From Lumbricus terrestris (Eukaryota; Annelida; Clitellata; Crassiclitellata; Lumbricidae), in NCBI GenBank assembly GCA_949752735.1, contig OX457040.1, forward strand, positions 1,392,554-1,456,553: a stretch of DNA of 64,000 nucleotides, in the 5' to 3' direction. The notes under the pieces were generated by a model. The model was not told where the DNA came from. It worked only from the letters and a program-made list of their open reading frames with translations, and made no database searches. Within the stretch, counting starts at the first letter, position 1. Each line of letters opens with the position of its first letter. Of the stretch, positions 59,570 through 64,000 are shown one piece after another. Position numbers and translations under genes: made by a program.

Positions 59570-61917
59570 CTGCCGTGCTAAGCAAAAAGACAGTAACTCA
59601 ATTTTTTCCGTTTTTGAGTTAGCACTTGTTTTCACATCCTGACAACATAATCTATCATACCTAGAAGCAAGGAAATGGTATCTGTCCGGGAACATGGAAA
59701 AAAACGGAAGTGAAATTAACAGTAACTCAATTTAGGTACCATGGTGCTAAGCAAAAACGCAGTAACTTGAGTTACTGTCTTCTTGCCTAGTATCCCATGT
59801 ATTTTGATGGCCGACCGACCTACAGATATTTCAATATCTCAGCTTCCAATTCACTTAGAATCATCATATTGGTGTTAAAACAAACATATTCCAGGTCAAG
59901 GATTCCAATGGAACTATCCCAAGTTTACCCAAGGCCTCAACAGCGGCCATTTTCAAAAATGGCCGACTAAAAATATGGATTTGTCAATAACTCGACTTTC
60001 AGTTCACTTGGAATTGTCATCTTGGTGTCAAAACATACATACTTAGGGTCAAGGATTGCAATGGAGCCATCAAATATTGACCATGACCTCAATAGCGGCC
60101 ATTTTCCAAAATGGCCGACTTAAAAAGAAGGATTTATCAATATCTCGGCTTTCAGTTCACTTGGAATCGTCATCTTAGTGTTCAAGCATGCACATTTAAG
60201 AGCAAATATTACAATATGACTATAACAAAGTTTCCAATGGTGTCAATGGCATCCATTTTCCAAAATGGTGACCAAAATAGGAATATATTAATATCTTAGC
60301 TTCATTTTCGCTCATGATCATTATTTTTATTGGTGTATAAACATATGCATTTTAGGGCAATGGATCTATTCCAGCAATGGGGCCTTCGCAAATTTCCTCA
60401 TCGTTTCAATGGCAGCCATTTTACAAAATGGACGACCCAAAGGGTAACGGCCCGCTATTCCGAGGGTCCACTATTCCGAAGGTCCACTATTCCGAATATC
60501 CGCTATATTTTGTTCGTTATTCTTGGTGGTTTGGGTTACAGTGGGCTAGGGTTGTGGTAGGGAGGGTTGAGGTAGGGTGGGTAGGGTCAAGTTTAGGGCT
60601 ATGGCTAAGGTTAAGGTTGGGGTCCTTGGGGAGGGTTATGGTTATGGTTGGGGTGGGTTAGGGTTAGGTTTAGGGTTTGGTTATGGTTAGGGTTGGGGTG
60701 GGTTAGGGTTAGGTTTATTGTTTTGGTTCGGGTTGGGGTGGGTTAGGGTTAGGTTTAGGGTTATGGTTAGGGTTGGGGTGAGTTAGGTTGAGGGTTATAG
60801 TTAGGTTTGCGGTTGGGTTTAGGGTTAGGGTTCGGAATAGTGGACCTTCGAAATAGTGGACCCTCGGAATAGTGGACCCAAACCGACCCAAAGATAGGAA
60901 TTCGCTCCAAGTTTATGTAATCTTTCGCCATAATTTAAGAGTTCCTGGCGCTTTAGAATACTTGCCCCAGATATGTATGTTTAGACACGAATATGACGAT
61001 TCTGAGTAGACTGAAAGTTCTGATATTGATAATTTGGTACCTTGGTCGGCCATTTTTCAAAATGGCCGACGTTGATGACATGGGGAAAATTTGTCATGGC
61101 CCTACTGAAACCCTTGTCCCTGCATTTGGATATTTAGACACCAAGATGACGATTCTGAGTGAATTAAATGCTGAGAAATTTAAAAAATTGCAGTTTGGTC
61201 GTCCATATTGAAAAATGGCCGCCATTGAGGCCATAGAAAGTTTTAGATGGCCCCATTGGAATCCTTGACTCTGCAAATGTATGTTTAGGCACCACGATGA
61301 CGATTCTAAGTGAATTAAAGGCTGAGATATTGAAAAAAGTATTCTGGTCGGCCATTTTGAAAAATGGCCGCCACTGCGTCCATGGGAAGTTTTAGATGGC
61401 CCCATTGGAATCCTTGCCCCCACAAATGTATGTTTAGACACCAAGATGACGATTCTAAGTGAAATAGAAGCTGAGATCTTTAAAAATATGTAAATTGGCC
61501 GGCCATTTTGAAAAAATGGCTGCCATTGGGGCCAGATTGCAAATCTGCGATGGCCCTATTGACAAGTCTTTTTCTTAGGACTTGTTCGTGGTGTGTACCA
61601 AATTTTATGCAAAGTGAACATTATCTGACCAGTCTGCAGCATTATAATGAAGACTTACTGCTTTCTTGCTTAGCAGCAAGCCGGTATTCAATGCTTCAAT
61701 ACTAAGCAAAAAGACAGTAACTCATTTTTATACAATTTTCACTCAAATTTCACTAAAAACGAGTTTATTTCCAAAATTCACAAGTTTAGATATGACTGTT
61801 TGCAAAAATTCAGAAAGATTGAAGTATTAATTCTGGTTGGATTAAGCCGATTTCTTCTTTGTCGTTTTACGCGGAATCAACTTTTTTGAGTTACTGTCTT
61901 TTTGCTTAGCACGGCAG
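59570..61917. mobile_element. Foldback-type element with 32-bp perfect terminal inverted repeats
   Basis: Both ends read inward CTGCCGTGCTAAGCAAAAAG and continue for 12 more identical bases. The left arm has four related units of about 150-160 bp (centres near 59955, 60105, 60260, 60420), each around an imperfect palindrome GGCCATTTT(C/G)AAAATGGCC. The right arm has four units (near 61055, 61210, 61362, 61514) of the same sequence in reverse complement. The terminal word GCTAAGCAAAAA(G)ACAGTAACT recurs inside at 59746 and 61697, and inverted near 59778. Flanks resemble an imperfect duplication (TTACTGTA / TTACCGTA). No transposase seen. Confidence 0.8.
60443..60883. mobile_element. Nested element with telomere-like G-rich core
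   Basis: 441 bp inserted in the foldback element, flanked by an exact 10-bp direct repeat CGACCCAAAG (60433-60442, 60884-60893). The left end has GGTCCACTATTCCGA repeats and the right end the inverted TCGGAATAGTGGACC repeats. The core (about 60535-60830) is degenerate GGTTAGGGTTAGGTTTAGGG sequence on the + strand, in the G-rich telomere-like form. No coding capacity. Confidence 0.8.
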
Positions 61918-62439
61918 ATTACCGTAAAACGGGGTTACTTTGCCCTGCTGGGTGACTTTGGCCCAAATTGAAAAATTAGTTTGCACACCTCTGGGCTTCC
62001 GTAGATATCACGTGGTTTTGACTTGCTTTGCAGCTGAGTGAGCCATCGATATTAATAGAACTGGATTGCGCTTAGTCTATGCTCGCTGCAGAAAAATGTG
62101 CGGTCGGCGGACAGAAGCCGAGATCTATTTTTAGATCATGCCGCCATCTTAAAGCTACAAGTCTTCAGATGTGCGCTTGATATCCTGATGTCTCGATTAA
62201 AACCTTCGGTTACAGAACATTTCCAAATTCATTGCAAACTGACCAACTCTTAGTTGTTGCTTAGTTATCATACTACGACTTGAACAAATTATTATAATGT
62301 GTTGTTTTCCAGTAGGCTTTTTGCAAGGCTCCAAAAACAGCGACCTGGCCATTGCCGACTTCATTTAAGCACCAATATTTCAGCTGGTCTCTTTGGCACA
62401 ATTTCTGGGGACGTTTAGAATTTTCTGAATATGCATTCA

Positions 62440-62672
62440 TTCACTCCAGAATTTATATAACGCTTCTTCGAGGGACTGCTCAGAAGTTTGTATGCGTACT
62501 TGTTATAGCGCCTCTTCAAGCTCACTACTCAGAGGCGCTCCCGAGTCCCGACTACAGCGCGGACACTGCATCGGAGTTTCACGCCAAAGCGCTGAGCAAT
62601 TACGAGTGAAGGAATTTCCCAAGATCCCTAAGCGGCGACTTGAGGCGGATTCGAACCTGCAACACGTGCTCT
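62440..62672 (-). mobile_element. tRNA-derived SINE, head truncated
   Basis: Minus-strand copy with the tail TTATAGCGCCTCTTCAAG, body and B box (GGATTCGAACCTGC at 62648-62661 on the + strand). A second tail-like piece (TTATATAACGCTTCTTCGAG) precedes it at 62452. Confidence 0.85.
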
Positions 62673-63785
62673 AGCATAGTGTTGGGCTCAGTAAAAAGTC
62701 TCAGTAAGAGCCCCCGGAAACAGACGTGGCTCCTGTGGAGCCCATTCCAGACAACGGCCCACCACGGAAAAGGCTAAATTCTGCATGGTTGCAGTTGGCC
62801 TAATTATGGAAGTGGGGTACAAATCTCCATCATGGTAGAAATTTGGTATGGAGGCTATTTGTATGGACTGCAAGGCCAGGCTATTGTGCCTTATTGTATC
62901 GAAGCCCTTCTAAAAACTTAGACATCAAGTGTTATCGTCATGGTATTCCTAATATAGCAAAGCATCGGCTATAGTTCTTCCTACCCCAAAGTCCTAACCT
63001 GCATCTCACAGTGATGGGTGGGGTGAACAGCTGAGCAGCAGATTGCCCAGTGGGGCTGTCAGTGGCAAAAACCTCTGACTGAAGTGATTCACGGGGTGGA
63101 CAGGCTCACCGGAAACCATGAAAAACAGCTGGCCAACGCAAAAGGTGCTGGAAGGATACCAAAGGCCGTAGCTGGGGGGTGTTTTAACATTAAGAGAGAG
63201 AGAGAGGAATGATCAACACCTGAAAAAAGACCAAGAAACCTCAACACGACTATGCACCTAAATCAAAAAGTGGGCTCCAAGTCAGATTATCCCTGGGGAA
63301 GTCAAAGTCCTCGCCACTACTCCTCAGCTGCACCAGGGATGCACCAGAGTGTAAGGTGACAGGACGTAGATCCATGAACTTATGGGGGAAATTAACCCGC
63401 ATACCTTGCGAATCACGGTTCTTTTCCATTGTAGGGGATATAATCTGCTGAGAGTGCCAGGATCACCCAGGTGACTGTTTCCTATATCAGTTATCTGGTT
63501 AACAGGCATGTAGTAACACACACATTGAATCGGCTTAGCCAATAACTCGTGAATTTATTACAGGAAATAATTAACATACAAAAACATTGCTTACAATTGA
63601 TTAAAATTGCTCTTCTTGCATGTAAAACAAAGTGTTCTTTAATTACATCAACAAATTGCAAATTAAAAACTTGAAATATTACAATGGTCACTTAAAGACA
63701 CATAAATCTCAACATCAACTAATGTCATTGCAAAAACATTAGCATCGTATTACAATATCCATTTAGAAATTCAAGGACACTTGCA
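62673..63785. other. Unassigned 1.1-kb stretch
   Basis: 62990-63330 has a more G-rich composition (GGGTGGGGTGAACAGCTGAGCAGC, later (GA)n at 63199-63211) and looks like part of an unidentified repeat. There is no open frame with recognisable similarity. The right portion could be the 3' flank of the transposase at 63786. Confidence 0.4.
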
Positions 63786-63998
63786 CTAATAAAGTAACAG
63801 AACCTGAAAGTCTGTGCACCCCCGATTTTTCAGCGAAATGAACTGGCTCCCAACATTTGCTACCATTTCATCCTCTGCAGTTAAAGTTAAATGACATTCT
63901 GCACACTTAATCTTCCTCTTCACCATTCTTACAACATAACCAGCAATGTATGACACTACAGCCTTCTTGTACTGAGACAGAATTGCTTTATTTGGAAT
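63786..63998 (-). pseudogene. C-terminal piece of P-element/THAP9-like transposase
   Basis: Reading the minus strand inward from the window edge gives 70 codons open to a TAG: ILSQYKKAVVSYIAGYVVRM, then KIKCAECHLTLTAEDE, then SQFISLKNRGCTDFQ. The YIAGYVVR, CxxC and FISLKNRG series is typical of the C-terminus of P-element-type transposases and related domesticated proteins. The rest lies outside the window, so whether the gene is intact is unknown. Confidence 0.6.
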
Positions 63999-64000
63999 GT

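Overview
The window is animal nuclear DNA: genes split into many short exons by GT-AG introns, dense in SINEs, LINE remnants, DNA transposons and long microsatellites. The repeat mix (tRNA-derived SINEs with LINE-like 3' tails, CR1/L2-like and RTE-like LINEs, R4/Dong-like, hAT, mariner and P-element-like pieces) suggests a marine invertebrate. The species cannot be named from the sequence.

The main content is a head-to-tail tandem array, all on the + strand, of four paralogous SLC5-family sodium-coupled solute transporter genes, closest in sequence to the monocarboxylate/multivitamin/iodide subgroup (SLC5A8/12/6/5). Gene 1 (1-13116) lacks its first exon. Gene 2 (17877-34895) is complete, with 16 exons and 691 residues. 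Gene 3 (36952-53241) has all 16 exons but carries a 4-bp duplication in exon 15 and a GC donor at intron 11. Gene 4 (56695-57066) shows only its first exon; no second exon is visible in the remaining 6.9 kb. Exon number, exon lengths and intron phases agree almost base for base between paralogues, so the array arose by whole-gene duplication. The proteins would sit in the plasma membrane, couple Na+ to an organic anion or vitamin-like substrate, and expose an acidic cytoplasmic tail ending in a class-I PDZ ligand.

Region by region: 1-13.1 kb is gene 1, with a three-layer nest of LINE, SINE and hAT MITE in intron 4. 13.1-17.9 kb is intergenic and holds LINE remnants, a tRNA-like SINE head and a restriction-like-endonuclease retrotransposon lying between (TTA)n arrays. 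17.9-34.9 kb is gene 2, with an RTE-like LINE fragment in intron 4 and a full-length hAT element with an 8-bp target duplication in intron 11. 34.9-37 kb is intergenic with a SINE. 37-53.2 kb is gene 3, with a mariner in intron 1, an RTE-like LINE in intron 4 and a CR1/L2-like LINE with a 607-codon open frame in intron 12. 53.2-56.7 kb is intergenic, with repeats and upstream blocks shared between genes 3 and 4. 57-64 kb is repeat-rich: a SINE, a LINE endonuclease remnant, a 2.35-kb foldback element containing a second element with a telomere-like G-rich core, another SINE, and the 3' end of a P-element/THAP9-like transposase at the window edge.

The foldback element with its nested telomere-like insertion, and the frameshift in gene 3 that an alternative acceptor could rescue, are the observations that most deserve follow-up.
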